Positions 35,215 to 44,993 of a stretch of 64,000 bases of DNA are shown here, piece by piece. The notes beneath the pieces are model-generated. The model searched no databases. It was given only the letters and a program-made list of their open reading frames with translations, and was not told where the DNA came from. Source of the DNA: Flavobacterium sp. LPB0248 (GTDB taxonomy: Bacteria; Bacteroidota; Bacteroidia; Flavobacteriales; Flavobacteriaceae); NCBI RefSeq assembly GCF_013388355.1, contig NZ_CP058246.1, positions 1,550,001 to 1,614,000 of the forward strand. Direction: 5' to 3'. How positions within the stretch are numbered: the stretch's first letter is position 1; every line of letters starts with the position of its first letter. The position numbers were made by a program, and so were the translations under genes.

Positions 35215-36663
35215 TTATTTTTGGCCTGTTAAAGTTGCTGGATCAAGCAGTTTTTTAATTTGATCTTCTGTCAGCAATTTCTTTTCACGTATAAGTTCTA
35301 AGATTCCTTTATTGGTTGCTAGTGCTTCTTTGGCCAATTCTGTTGTTTTTTCGTAACCTAGAATAGGATTTAGAGCTGTTACAACACCAACACTTCTATC
35401 CATATAATGCGCCAAAACGTCTTTGTTTACTGTAATGCCATCAATACAGTTTTTTCTAAACAATGGCATTGCTTTAAAAAATAATCCTTGAGATTCCATC
35501 ATGGCAATGGCCTGAACAGGTTCAAAAGCATTTAACTGCAATAAACCAGATTGTGCGGCAACCGTTACGGTCAAATCATTCCCCATTACTTTAAAACACA
35601 ATTGATTCATCAATTCTGGCATAACCGGATTTACTTTTCCTGGCATAATTGAAGATCCAGGCTGAAGTGCTGGCAAATTGATTTCGAAAAAACCAGTACG
35701 AGGACCAGAAGCCAAAATGATCAAATCGCTGCTTATTTTTGCCAAAGCAACTGCCATGCTTTTTAGTGTAGAAGAATACATTACAAAACCTTGTTGGCTA
35801 GTTGTGGCGGCAATAAGATCTTTGCTCATTACAATTGGTTTTCCTGTAATTTTTGCCAAATGCTCAGCTACTTTTTCAGCATAACCTGGAGAAGCTGTAA
35901 TTCCTGTCCCGATTGCTGTAGCTCCCATATTTTGTTCGCATAAATAAACTTCTGCCTTTTTTAAAGCACTAATTTCTGCGTCAAGCTGATTCCCGAAGGC
36001 ATGAAATTCCTGGCCTACTGTCATTGGTACAGCATCTTGCCCTTCGGTTCTTCCCATTTTTAGGATGTCTTTAAATTCATCACCTTTTTTATGGAAAGCT
36101 TTAGCCAAAAGATCTGCCTCTTTAAGCAATTTGTCATTATGAAGCAGCAACGCCACTTTTATCGCTGTTGGGTACACATCATTTGTTGATTGTCCCATAT
36201 TAAGATCATCGTGAGGCTCAATGTATTGATATTCTCCTTTTTTATGTCCGCTCAGTTCTAATGCAATATTGGCTAAAACTTCGTTTACATTCATATTGGC
36301 AGAAGTACCAGCACCACCTTGATACAAATCGACCAAAAATTGATCATGATATTTGCCGTCAATTACAGCTTGGCAAGCTTTTTCTATCGCAGCAAGTCTA
36401 TCTTTTTTAAGTCGACCGACATCAGCATTGGCGCGTGCCGCTGCTAATTTAACCATTGCAAAGGCTTTTACATAATCAGGATAAGATTGCGTAGTCAAGC
36501 TACTTATCTGAAAATTTTCTAACGCACGTGCTGTCTGCACACCGTAATAAGCATTTGCAGGGATTTGTTTTTCTCCTAGAAGATCTTTTTCAGTTCGGGT
36601 TTGAGCATTAAGAATGCCTAAAGACAATCCGAACAATAGCAGGTATTGTACAGTTTTACACAT
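35215..36663 (-). CDS. aspA: Aspartate ammonia-lyase with signal peptide
   Basis: A 482-residue aspartase/fumarase superfamily protein: fumarate-lyase signature GSSIMPGKVNPVMPE and upstream TRTEKDLLGEKQIPANAYYGVQTARALENF. Converts aspartate to fumarate and ammonia. Unusually it starts with MCKTVQYLLLFGLSLGILNAQ, a signal peptide, so it should act in the periplasm like the asparaginase 21 nt downstream. The porin 37 nt upstream could bring the substrate in or let fumarate out. Confidence 0.94.
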   Translation of the reverse strand: MCKTVQYLLLFGLSLGILNAQTRTEKDLLGEKQIPANAYYGVQTARALENFQISSLTTQSYPDYVKAFAMVKLAAARANADVGRLKKDRLAAIEKACQAVIDGKYHDQFLVDLYQGGAGTSANMNVNEVLANIALELSGHKKGEYQYIEPHDDLNMGQSTNDVYPTAIKVALLLHNDKLLKEADLLAKAFHKKGDEFKDILKMGRTEGQDAVPMTVGQEFHAFGNQLDAEISALKKAEVYLCEQNMGATAIGTGITASPGYAEKVAEHLAKITGKPIVMSKDLIAATTSQQGFVMYSSTLKSMAVALAKISSDLIILASGPRTGFFEINLPALQPGSSIMPGKVNPVMPELMNQLCFKVMGNDLTVTVAAQSGLLQLNAFEPVQAIAMMESQGLFFKAMPLFRKNCIDGITVNKDVLAHYMDRSVGVVTALNPILGYEKTTELAKEALATNKGILELIREKKLLTEDQIKKLLDPATLTGQK

Positions 36664-36700
36664 ATTTTCTTTTTTTTATTAATTAAAAAACAAAAGGCTT

Positions 36701-37927
36701 TTACTGAATTCTTTTATAAAATGATTGTGAAAAATTATATTTAAAAGAAAACTGAATTTTATTTATTGAAGTACTCCATCCGTCATTAAAATTTTCGCGG
36801 TTACCCCACTGAAATTCAACTCCGACCATGCAATTCTTTACAGGAGTAAACAAAAGGTTTCCCAGAACGTATTGTCCCTTTTTAAAGGCATCATCTGTTT
36901 GTCCGTCTGAATTGTCAATATCAATCATAGAATATCCTAATGCGGTGCTAAACTTGTCACTCCAAGTATGATCTAAAAAAGCGACAACACCAACCAGAGG
37001 AAGCGCAACACCTTTTACGGGAGTTACAGGGTTGCCAAAATTGTTTTTAATACCGATGTCAACAGGAGCATCATTCATGTAGTTTTGTATACCTTCTCCA
37101 TATACAACCTGTCCTCTAAAAACATCATTTTCGCTAAAATTGATATTGGTGCTTAAATTAAGTCCCCAGCCTATAGCATCTCCAGACAAATCGTACTGAT
37201 CGTTATTCATATCTTTCCATTCGATTTTTCTCAAAATACCTGCTAATTCAATATAACCCCATCTTGTACCATAATGGTACTCTGCCGAAAGATCGGGCAG
37301 CGGAAATCTTGCCTTTACTCCTTGGAGTTCCACACGATTCGCATAATCTCCCTGATCGGCACTTGCTCCTGGTCTTTCTAATGCAATCGTTAATCGAGTA
37401 TCGCCTTGAATTGGCATATAACGTATTTGAATATTTCTAAAAAATACCATTCCCGTAGGTCCCCAATATTCGAGCGAATTCGGGAATACGCCAATATCCA
37501 TAAAAGGGCTCCACGTTTGTCCAGCTCCAAATTTTCCTAATTCAGCATAAGCATGACGCAAACGAAAAGTAGTTTGTCCGGCATCGACACCTGTACCGAA
37601 CAACTCGAATTCAAAATGAGTTTTTAATTCGCCAATTCCTGTATCAAAGTAATTTTTAAACCCTAATCTGGTTTGGCGCACAGAAGCGTAGTAACTGCCG
37701 TCTGGTCCGTATTGGTCTTTATAGGCAGGAAGTTTTGTCGGTCTTACAACATCATACCAATCTGACTGTATCTGATTAAAATTATAACCAATATCAGTCA
37801 TAATAAATCCGTAGATTTCCATGCTTTTATTCCCTTCATCTTGAGCCTGAACAAAAGCAGAAATGAGAAAACAAATTATGAGGACATAATGCCTCATAGC
37901 TGTCATTTGCAAAAATCTTTTTTTCAT
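36701..37927 (-). CDS. DcaP-like outer membrane porin
   Basis: About 408 residues from the ATG at 37927, chosen because it begins a good signal peptide (MKKRFLQMTAMRH ... FVQAQ); the frame stays open 25 codons upstream. The mature part is beta-barrel-like (MEIYGFIMTDIGYNFNQ, FKNYFDTGIGELKTHFEFELFG, LRHAYAELGKFGAGQTWSPF) and ends FSFKYNFSQSFYKRIQ. DcaP-type porins pass dicarboxylates and related acids, which fits the aspartase and asparaginase genes that follow within 37 nt. Substrate is inferred. Confidence 0.85.
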   Translation of the reverse strand: MKKRFLQMTAMRHYVLIICFLISAFVQAQDEGNKSMEIYGFIMTDIGYNFNQIQSDWYDVVRPTKLPAYKDQYGPDGSYYASVRQTRLGFKNYFDTGIGELKTHFEFELFGTGVDAGQTTFRLRHAYAELGKFGAGQTWSPFMDIGVFPNSLEYWGPTGMVFFRNIQIRYMPIQGDTRLTIALERPGASADQGDYANRVELQGVKARFPLPDLSAEYHYGTRWGYIELAGILRKIEWKDMNNDQYDLSGDAIGWGLNLSTNINFSENDVFRGQVVYGEGIQNYMNDAPVDIGIKNNFGNPVTPVKGVALPLVGVVAFLDHTWSDKFSTALGYSMIDIDNSDGQTDDAFKKGQYVLGNLLFTPVKNCMVGVEFQWGNRENFNDGWSTSINKIQFSFKYNFSQSFYKRIQ

Positions 37928-38362
37928 AATGATTATAGTTTGTTTATTATGGGATAAACTTTTAATCTGATTTTTGCAGTCCTGGCTTAAAATAAAAGTC
38001 ATTTTTATTTTAAAAAATTGATATTTCTCAGTACGAATTTTTATTCACCTTAAAAGCTTTCATCTGATCCTAAAAGCTTTTAGTACGGGAATGCAAAAAT
38101 TTCAACACCTATACATTACAGTCTTTTTTGGTTAAAAAAAGAAACAAAACCCAGTTTTCACCTGATTATCAAACAAATATAATTAATACAATTGCACTAT
38201 TAGAGTTATTAACCGTTACATTTAACCGTTAAAATATCAGATAAATAATACTAACATGTTAAATATTTTCATAAATTTATAACATCATAAGCATTTGGTC
38301 TTTAACATTTTATACGCCCCAGTGACTTTTTTTTGACATTAATAATTTTCAAATAATTTATT
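37928..38362. other. Divergent control region of the porin-aspA-ansB operon
   Basis: No gene. Contains direct repeats of TAAAAGCTTT at about 38052 and 38072 and a long AT-rich stretch. Likely shared promoter region of the operon and its divergent TPR regulator. Confidence 0.4.
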
Positions 38363-39943
38363 ATGGAGTCTACAAAAAAAATCCCCTCGGATAAAATTTA
38401 TAATGAGCTGGAAAATGTATTAAAATTCTATTCTTTTAAGAACTCAACGCTTTTAAGTAATTTTCTACGCTATATTGTCACAGAAACTATAGATCAAAGG
38501 CAGCAGTTTATTAAAGAATATTCTATAGCGGTAAATGCGTTAAGTAGACCTTCCCATTTTAATCCCCATGATGATGCCATGGTTCGCATTCATGCAGGAA
38601 GATTAAGAAAATTACTAACTGAATATTATTCTTCTGACGGAAAAGATAATCCCCTTATTATTCATGTCCCAAAGGGCGGTTACGTTCCTGAATTTATTCA
38701 TAATAATAAACTGAGACCTGCCGAGCTTCCTATCAGTACCAATAAAAGCAATCCTGTTATTACAGTCTTCCCTTTTAAAACCATCGATCAACGACCAGAT
38801 TTAGAGGCTTTTTCTCAAATTCTTTCCGAAGAAATCAGTGCAGAACTTTCCCGTTTTCAGGACATCTCTGTAATAGGTCATTTCCCGTCTGATATCATTT
38901 CAAAAATTAATGAAAATGTTCTAGAAGCCGCCAATTTAATTGGAGCCGATTTTATTATTACAGGGCATATTCAAATTATTAATAACAAACTGCAAATAAG
39001 AATTAATCTAATAAACCCTTCTTCTGGAAAGTTTGTAATGACCAAATTGTTCACACCTGCAACCCTAGATGATGGTATTAGAATTCAAAATGAAATAGTA
39101 AAGGATATTGTTTCTACTATGGGCGGTTATTATGGTGTTATTTTTAATGAAATGGTAAAAACCGCGCCATCTAAAATATCTAACAACTCTGGTATTTTAC
39201 GGGCAATTTGCAGTTATCATGAATATCAGCGTTCTTATTCTATTGAAAATTTTGCTAATGCTCTATCCAATTTAACCGAAGCTGTAGAGTTGGATCCAAA
39301 CCATGCAATTGCTTGGGCAATGCTGGGTGAAATGCATTTGGCTTCTATTGCCCTAGGATTAGACAATTGCAAAAAAACAATTGAAAAAAGTAGCCACTGC
39401 ATTACAAAAGCCTTAAATATTGACCCTAATTGCCAACAGGCTTGGTATGCGCTGACTATTATAAACTGCTTTAAAAAAGATCAGGACGACTGTCTTTCTA
39501 CCGCAGAACAATGCCTGAAAATAAATCCAAATTCTTCTGGTATAACAGCAGGAATTGGCTGTGTATTGATTTTTGCAGGCTATTTTGAAAAAGGATTTAA
39601 TTTATTAGAAAATGCTGTACATGCAAATCCTGCGCATCCGTGGTGGATTAATGTTGGATATTGGTACTATTACATCCATAAAAAAGAATATCAAAAGTCT
39701 TTATACTGGGCAGAAAAAATGGACTTTGAAGAGACCATTTGGGATCCTTTACTAAAAGCCGTTTCTTTATCGCTGCTTAGTGAAGACGCAAAAGCAAAAA
39801 TATATCTAAACAACCTTCTAGAACTACAGCCACAAACTGCGACAGAAATAAAAGAAACGCTTTTCAGTTTTATGTTTTCTGATGAAATTGTTTTTAAAAT
39901 CATCAACAGTTTAAAAAGAATTGGATTAAAAGATGGCATCTGA
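38363..39943 (+). CDS. Winged-helix-like/TolB-N/TPR regulator
   Basis: A 526-residue cytosolic protein. The N-terminus matches a known adaptor domain (LSNFLRYIVTETIDQ, YSIAVNALSRPSHFNPHDDAMVRIHAGRLRKLL, then VPKGGYVPEF) that precedes TolB-like and TPR regions in sensor and cyclase proteins. Residues about 130-270 resemble a TolB N-terminal or CHASE-like beta-alpha domain. The C-terminal half holds TPR-type repeats (ALNIDPNCQQAWYAL, CLKINPNSSGITAGIGCV). Divergent from the porin-aspA-ansB operon, which it may regulate; inference. Confidence 0.65.
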   Translation: MESTKKIPSDKIYNELENVLKFYSFKNSTLLSNFLRYIVTETIDQRQQFIKEYSIAVNALSRPSHFNPHDDAMVRIHAGRLRKLLTEYYSSDGKDNPLIIHVPKGGYVPEFIHNNKLRPAELPISTNKSNPVITVFPFKTIDQRPDLEAFSQILSEEISAELSRFQDISVIGHFPSDIISKINENVLEAANLIGADFIITGHIQIINNKLQIRINLINPSSGKFVMTKLFTPATLDDGIRIQNEIVKDIVSTMGGYYGVIFNEMVKTAPSKISNNSGILRAICSYHEYQRSYSIENFANALSNLTEAVELDPNHAIAWAMLGEMHLASIALGLDNCKKTIEKSSHCITKALNIDPNCQQAWYALTIINCFKKDQDDCLSTAEQCLKINPNSSGITAGIGCVLIFAGYFEKGFNLLENAVHANPAHPWWINVGYWYYYIHKKEYQKSLYWAEKMDFEETIWDPLLKAVSLSLLSEDAKAKIYLNNLLELQPQTATEIKETLFSFMFSDEIVFKIINSLKRIGLKDGI

Positions 39944-39979
39944 TCTCTGAGAGATTTAATCAAAAACTATGTTCTAAGA

Positions 39980-40225
39980 TTAAGCCACCTTCTTTACTGC
40001 ACGTTTTTTCTTTTCCAATAATTTAAGATGATTTTCGGCACATAGAATTTTCTCGGTCGTGCCGTACTTTTGTATTTCGATGAGATAATGAAAATCCCTC
40101 TCCTTTGAAGTCGATTTTATGATAAATCCCTTCTTTAAATCCATTTTTCTTTCGATTATGGTTCCCTTGTAAGATCTCCCACTTATTGCAGTGTAGGATA
40201 CCTCTTGTCCTTTTACAAATTTCAT
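39980..40225 (-). CDS. Small basic protein, KOW/SH3-like
   Basis: 81 residues, basic, ending LLEKKKRAVKKVA. The segment KGQEVSYTAISGRSYKGTIIERKMD suggests a small beta-barrel of the KOW/SH3 or hypervirulence-associated type, common as short nucleic-acid-binding proteins. No specific role known. Single gene. Confidence 0.65.
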   Translation of the reverse strand: MKFVKGQEVSYTAISGRSYKGTIIERKMDLKKGFIIKSTSKERDFHYLIEIQKYGTTEKILCAENHLKLLEKKKRAVKKVA

Positions 40226-40447
40226 TGTTTTAGCCGTTTGTTTTTAATCGCTGCTAATACTTCTAAATATAAAAAACCAATATTAAGGGGTTAATCAGTT
40301 TTTCAATTTCGGCGAATGTATAAAGTTTCGGGAATTTATCACCGCGTATTTATACCTGTTTTCATCTTAAGACTGCCTTAATTTTTAAAGATTATAAACT
40401 TGCTAAAACAAATATAATCTTCAATAAATGCTAAATAAAAACAAGTC

Positions 40448-41914
40448 TCACTTACTTTTCTTAAGCGCCTCTAATAATTCTGCCATATCTACCACTGCAT
40501 AAGTTGAACAATAATCTGATACAGCATAAGGCAGAATTAAACTATTGTTATGAATAATAGCTCCACAGGAATACACTACGTTTGGCACATATCCTTCTCG
40601 CTCATCTTCCAAAGGAGAAAGCAAAGGTTCTGTAAGTCTCCCTATTTCTTTTGAAGGATCATCAAGATCAAATAGCGAAGCACCAATACAATAACGTCTC
40701 ATTGTACCAACTCCATGCGTAATAACAAGCCAGCCTTCTTCTGTCCATAATGGAGAACCGCAATTTCCTATCTGAGTCAATTCCCAAGTAAATTTAGGCT
40801 TTTGCAAAAGAATTGGCGTATTCCACTGCGTGACACGATCAGAATACATAATATAATTGTTCACGCCGTCAATTCTCGCCAGCATGGCATATTTGCCTTT
40901 TATTTTTCTCGGAAACAACGCCAGATTTTTGTTCTGTGCTCCTTCTCCATGAAGTGGCATAACTCTAAAACTATAAAAATCTTCAGTAGAAATTAATTTG
41001 GGAAGGATTGTGTGTCCGTTATATGCAGTATAAGTTGCCATAACACGATCTGAGCCGTTATCATCAAAAAAACGTACAAAACGAGCATCTTCTATTCCGC
41101 GGCTTTCAGAATCAGAAATCGGAAAAATAACACGTTCTGTTATATCCGAATCATGTTTGAACTGCAAATCATAAAAAGAATTTGCCAGCCACAAAATCTC
41201 TTCCAACGCTACCTTTCTTTCTTCGCGAATCAAAGGATCTTTTAAAGCCTCAATCAGCATATTTTTAAGAACAGCAAATTCAAATTCATCAGGAAGATCC
41301 TGCATAATCTGAGCAATATATTTATCGGTTGTATGCATTTCATACAGCTTAGTCAAAAATCGCTCTTTATTAAATAATGTTTTATGCTCAATTTCTGCCT
41401 GATCAATATGACTTCCTATTTTCATGATATGCAGATTATTGTCGCGATCTAAAATGGCTCTTCTAAAAACAATCGATGAGATATGGCCTTCTCCCGTTGC
41501 ACGAAAAGAAATTATAACCCTTTTTTCTCCCATTTCTAACCCCGTCTGATCAAAATCTTCTACAATAGAAGGATTAAAAATCGCAGCCGATTCTATGGCA
41601 TATTCCATCGTGCAATAAGACCCAATGAGCATTTTTCGGTCTAGAGACATGGCTTCATAGTCAATCTGCATTCCTTCTATAATTGGTCTTATTCTTTCGC
41701 AGTGTCTAAAGAATACAGCCGAAATATTTCGATGTCTTCTCGCAAATTCGCGAAGCGTCTGTTCCAAAGTCTGCAGCACCTGTTTCTCATCCAGCATCAT
41801 TATCCGAACTATCATTTGCTGGGTCCTTTCCTGCCCGTTCATAAAATATCGGGCAACAACTCTTCTTGAATCGGGCAAAAACTTTACATTTTTTCGGACA
41901 ACGGATACTCGCAT
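40448..41914 (-). CDS. GH130 glycoside phosphorylase
   Basis: A 488-residue cytosolic protein of glycoside hydrolase family 130, which phosphorolyses beta-mannosides such as mannosyl-glucose or beta-1,2/1,4-mannobiose to mannose-1-phosphate. Visible family features: FPISDSESRGIEDARFVRFFDD, TYTAYNGHTILPKLI, TQIGNCGSPLWTEEGWLVITHGVGTMRRYCIGASLFDL and YVPNVVYSCGAIIHNNSLILPYAVSDYCSTYA. The N-terminal about 150 residues are an extension seen in one GH130 subgroup. No mannan genes beside it, so substrate cannot be fixed. Confidence 0.88.
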   Translation of the reverse strand: MRVSVVRKNVKFLPDSRRVVARYFMNGQERTQQMIVRIMMLDEKQVLQTLEQTLREFARRHRNISAVFFRHCERIRPIIEGMQIDYEAMSLDRKMLIGSYCTMEYAIESAAIFNPSIVEDFDQTGLEMGEKRVIISFRATGEGHISSIVFRRAILDRDNNLHIMKIGSHIDQAEIEHKTLFNKERFLTKLYEMHTTDKYIAQIMQDLPDEFEFAVLKNMLIEALKDPLIREERKVALEEILWLANSFYDLQFKHDSDITERVIFPISDSESRGIEDARFVRFFDDNGSDRVMATYTAYNGHTILPKLISTEDFYSFRVMPLHGEGAQNKNLALFPRKIKGKYAMLARIDGVNNYIMYSDRVTQWNTPILLQKPKFTWELTQIGNCGSPLWTEEGWLVITHGVGTMRRYCIGASLFDLDDPSKEIGRLTEPLLSPLEDEREGYVPNVVYSCGAIIHNNSLILPYAVSDYCSTYAVVDMAELLEALKKSK

Positions 41915-42103
41915 AATTGGGAAATTTTAAGACTGCAACATTAAAGGAATATTTTATTACACAACAAGTTAGTGATTTTTGTTAAAGTAAAAAACTTAAT
42001 TTTTTATTAAAACTTCGAATTGGTCTATAATCCTAAGATCCTTTTAACCGATTTTCTCAAAAGTTTTTTCTTAATTTCGTTTTTATACCAGCAACTTAAA
42101 GCA

Positions 42104-42643
42104 ATGAAGAATAAAGTTAAATTTTTGAGAGAAGAAAAAAACATGACTCAAAATGAACTTGCCGAAAAATCGGGTCTTTCGTTGCGAACTATACAAAGAA
42201 TTGAAGCTGGAAATATACTCAAAGGTTTTACTTTAAAAACACTTGCCGAAGCTCTTGAAACCAATCCAGAAAATCTTGCTTTTAAAAAAGAAAACACACA
42301 GATCGAAAGAGCCAAACTGATCAATCTTTCTGTTTTATCTGGACTTATTATTCCGTTTGGAAGCGTTATTTTTCCTTTAATTTTAACGTATAAAACCCAA
42401 GATTCAACAAACAAAGAAATAGGCAAACAAATTGTAAGTCTCCAAATTGTTTTAAGTCTTATTCTTTCAGTTTTAATGATTGCAAGTCCGTTTATCCAAA
42501 ATTCGTTTACTTTAAAATTTCCGCTTTTTATTATTCCATTAATTGCTATTCTTAGCTTAAAACTGCTGATTGTTGTTCTAAACGGAATCAGTTTAAACCA
42601 AAAACAAGAATTGGCCATAAAACTGAAGAACAACTTCTTATAA
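42104..42643 (+). CDS. XRE-type HTH protein with membrane domain
   Basis: About 179 residues from the ATG at 42104; a TTG further upstream is less likely. N-terminal Cro/CI HTH (FLREEKNMTQNELAEKSGLSLRTIQRIEAG) is fused to a C-terminal half with four hydrophobic segments (for example LSVLSGLIIPFGSVIFPLIL), like DUF4870-type proteins. It would be a membrane-tethered regulator. The next gene starts about 90 nt later on the same strand and is also membrane-anchored. Confidence 0.8.
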   Translation: MKNKVKFLREEKNMTQNELAEKSGLSLRTIQRIEAGNILKGFTLKTLAEALETNPENLAFKKENTQIERAKLINLSVLSGLIIPFGSVIFPLILTYKTQDSTNKEIGKQIVSLQIVLSLILSVLMIASPFIQNSFTLKFPLFIIPLIAILSLKLLIVVLNGISLNQKQELAIKLKNNFL

Positions 42644-42731
42644 GGCAAGTCATAAAAATGACGTAAAACTGTCGTATTGTTTTTTCGCGAAAATCCGAAT
42701 CGAAATCCGAATCTTGCAGAAAAAACAGACC

Positions 42732-43670
42732 ATGAAATTATTTAAGAAAATTGCATCCGTATTTTTAATTATTATCGTTTTATTCTTGTTGGGAGGATAT
42801 TTATATTTCCAAAAGAAATTCACTCCGCCAGAGAACTATTTGAAGGTTTCGGGAATTGCAGAAAAAATTCCAATAAAATGGATTTCAAGCAATGACAACT
42901 CACATTCTGCTTTGCTTTTACCTGTTAAAATAAAAGGAATTAGTCGGACATTTTACATGCAATTTGATTCGGGTTCGCCTATTACTGTTTTCTACAAAAA
43001 ATCATTAGAATCTATCGCTGAAAAATTTCAAAATCAGCCGAAAATTGACAATGAAAACTTGTCGATTTCTACTGCTTTCACAATCGAAAATATGAATGTA
43101 ATTTCAGATACGTTTAAAGTTTTGAATTATGGCGAAAAAATAAATTTTGACGATTTAAAAGCCGTAAATATAATTGGTACAATTGGAACCGATTTATTAG
43201 AAAAACGAATTACTGTTTTAGATTTTAAAAACAATCAATGCTCTTTCATCGAAAAAATTCAAGAAGATGATTTTGTTGATTTTGAATTTAAAAAACGTAA
43301 AATTCTTATTCCTTCTACCATCGAAAATAAAAAATTAAAACTGCTTTACGATTCTGGAACTAGTGGTTATGAATTGATTACTACAAAAGAAATCTGGCAG
43401 GAATACCGCAATAAAAATAGCGTTGTAAAAACCGAAAAAGGAAATTCGTGGGGAAATACGTTAATTGTTTATTCCGCTTCCGCGAAAAAGAAAATACAAT
43501 TTCAAAAAACCATTATACACCTTTCTGAAGTTACTTATATCGAAGGTACTTCAGACCTGCAAAAATTCTTAATGAAACGTTCGGGAATGCAAGGAATGAT
43601 TGGCAACAAACTATTCCTAAACCACAAACTGATTCTGGATTGCAAAACCGAAAAATTTAAATTGGAATAA
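42732..43670 (+). CDS. Membrane-anchored retropepsin-like aspartyl protease
   Basis: About 312 residues from ATG 42732 (a TTG start 18 nt upstream is less likely). One N-terminal membrane segment (SVFLIIIVLFLLGGYLYF). Two protease lobes can be seen: FYMQFDSGSPITVFY with IIGTIGTDLL after it, and KLLYDSGTSGYELITT with MIGNKLFLNHKLILD. Both have the DSG catalytic triplet, so the protein could work as a single-chain pepsin-like enzyme facing the periplasm. Substrate unknown. Probably co-transcribed with the HTH membrane gene upstream. Confidence 0.8.
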   Translation: MKLFKKIASVFLIIIVLFLLGGYLYFQKKFTPPENYLKVSGIAEKIPIKWISSNDNSHSALLLPVKIKGISRTFYMQFDSGSPITVFYKKSLESIAEKFQNQPKIDNENLSISTAFTIENMNVISDTFKVLNYGEKINFDDLKAVNIIGTIGTDLLEKRITVLDFKNNQCSFIEKIQEDDFVDFEFKKRKILIPSTIENKKLKLLYDSGTSGYELITTKEIWQEYRNKNSVVKTEKGNSWGNTLIVYSASAKKKIQFQKTIIHLSEVTYIEGTSDLQKFLMKRSGMQGMIGNKLFLNHKLILDCKTEKFKLE

Positions 43671-43698
43671 AAGTAAAATTCTACAATACTAAACTGTT

Positions 43699-43941
43699 TT
43701 AAGAATTGATTTTGATGATATTTTTGACGTTCTCAATAAAAGTTTCGGTGTCTTTTATTTCTTGTTTTATCAATTGATGATGATCAGACAAATCGTGCTG
43801 CTCCATCATATCTTTTTTTAAATATTTAATCATCGATTCCAGGCTTCGCGTATCATCTTGATTTTGTCTCTTTAATTCACGCTGTTTGCTTTCCAGATAT
43901 TTTAAAGTCTCTTTTAACTTTTGAACGTTTAATTTTCCCAA
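43699..43941 (-). CDS. Small coiled-coil protein, unknown
   Basis: 80 residues, highly charged, with heptad-like pattern (LKETLKYLESKQRELKRQNQ, then YLKKDMMEQHDLSDHHQLIKQEIKDTETFIENV). No recognised domain. Convergent with the protease gene. Confidence 0.55.
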   Translation of the reverse strand: MGKLNVQKLKETLKYLESKQRELKRQNQDDTRSLESMIKYLKKDMMEQHDLSDHHQLIKQEIKDTETFIENVKNIIKINS

Positions 43942-44359
43942 ACCTTTATTTTTAATATTTATAAAAACAATTGCTGGAAATGCAAGAATTCAATATGCTC
44001 CAAAAACCAATACCATTTGAATTCAACCTCATCCCCAGCCATTGTTATTGGTACTTACGAACAAATTGATTTTTTGGATTTAGAAATTTTCCTATTTTTT
44101 TGCTAATTTTTAAAACAAGAAAATAAACAATTGAATTACAAATATTTAAATTAAAAACAGGAAGAAAATATTTTTAATTTTAAGCAAAAATAGAAAAGAA
44201 TGAATGTGATTACAAATCATTTTCACCATTAAAAAACACAACTTTCAGAATCTCAAAACATTAGCAAAAATCATTTAAAATTGTGAATATCTATTTGAAG
44301 ATTTAACTATTTATTTTGCAGTAAGATTTATCTTTGGCATCCTTAAAATTAAAAAAGAG
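43942..44359. other. Intergenic region upstream of the DUF4494 gene
   Basis: No gene seen. A -7 box TATCTTTG at 44329-44336 lies 23 nt before the DUF4494 start. Confidence 0.5.
44329..44336 (+). promoter_or_regulatory. DUF4494 gene -7 box
   Basis: TATCTTTG fits TAnnTTTG. The start codon is 23 nt downstream. Confidence 0.55.
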
Positions 44360-44905
44360 ATGAGCGCAATTTGGTACGAATGCAAAGTAAAATATAGAAA
44401 GACAGATGAAACTGGAGGACAAAAAGTTTTAACCGAGCCCTATTTGGTTGATGCTTTGTCTTATACAGAAGCTGAAAAAAGAATGACCGAAGAAATGGCC
44501 GCTTATACGAGTGAAGAATTTAAAATCACGGCGATCAAAGTGGCAAATTATGCTGAAATTCATCCTTTTGAAAATGCAGACAGATGGTTTAAGTCTAAAA
44601 TCACTTTAATCGCTTATGATGAAGAAAGCGGTAAGGAAAGAAAAACGAGCATGTACATGCTGGTTCAGGCAAATGACGTTCGTGAAGCTTATGACAACAC
44701 ACTTCACATAATGAAAAATACAATGGGCGAATATTCTATTCCTGCTATTACAGAAACACCAATTATGGACGTTTTCCCATATTTCAGCGGTGAAGAAGGC
44801 GAAACAGAAATGTTGGAAAGATTCAATACTTTGAAAGCTTCTAAACCAGAAAAGCCAGAAGCAGAAGTAATTGATCACATGGAATTTGAAACTGTCGAAG
44901 AATAA
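44360..44905 (+). CDS. DUF4494 protein
   Basis: A 181-residue cytosolic protein that I recognise as DUF4494, conserved across Bacteroidota: WYECKVKYRKTDETGGQKV at the start, DALSYTEAEKRMTEEMAAY, the NADRWFKSKI block, and VQANDVREAYDNTLHIMKNTMGEY. No function is known. Acidic tail. Single gene with its own promoter box, convergent with the small exported protein gene. Confidence 0.88.
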   Translation: MSAIWYECKVKYRKTDETGGQKVLTEPYLVDALSYTEAEKRMTEEMAAYTSEEFKITAIKVANYAEIHPFENADRWFKSKITLIAYDEESGKERKTSMYMLVQANDVREAYDNTLHIMKNTMGEYSIPAITETPIMDVFPYFSGEEGETEMLERFNTLKASKPEKPEAEVIDHMEFETVEE

Positions 44906-44947
44906 GACCTTTAAATTCAAGACTTTTTCTAAAAGACTCAAAATAAA

Positions 44948-44979
44948 AAAAGCAAAATAGATTTCTATTTTGCTTTTTT
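44948..44979. terminator. Bidirectional terminator
   Basis: AAAAAGCAAAATAG and CTATTTTGCTTTTT arms between two convergent genes. Confidence 0.75.
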
Positions 44980-44993
44980 TATTTCATGCTATT

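Noticed and set aside
42020..42103. TTG start for the XRE membrane protein
   Set aside because: The ATG at 42104 places the HTH directly at the N-terminus as usual; the extra 28 residues look untranslated.
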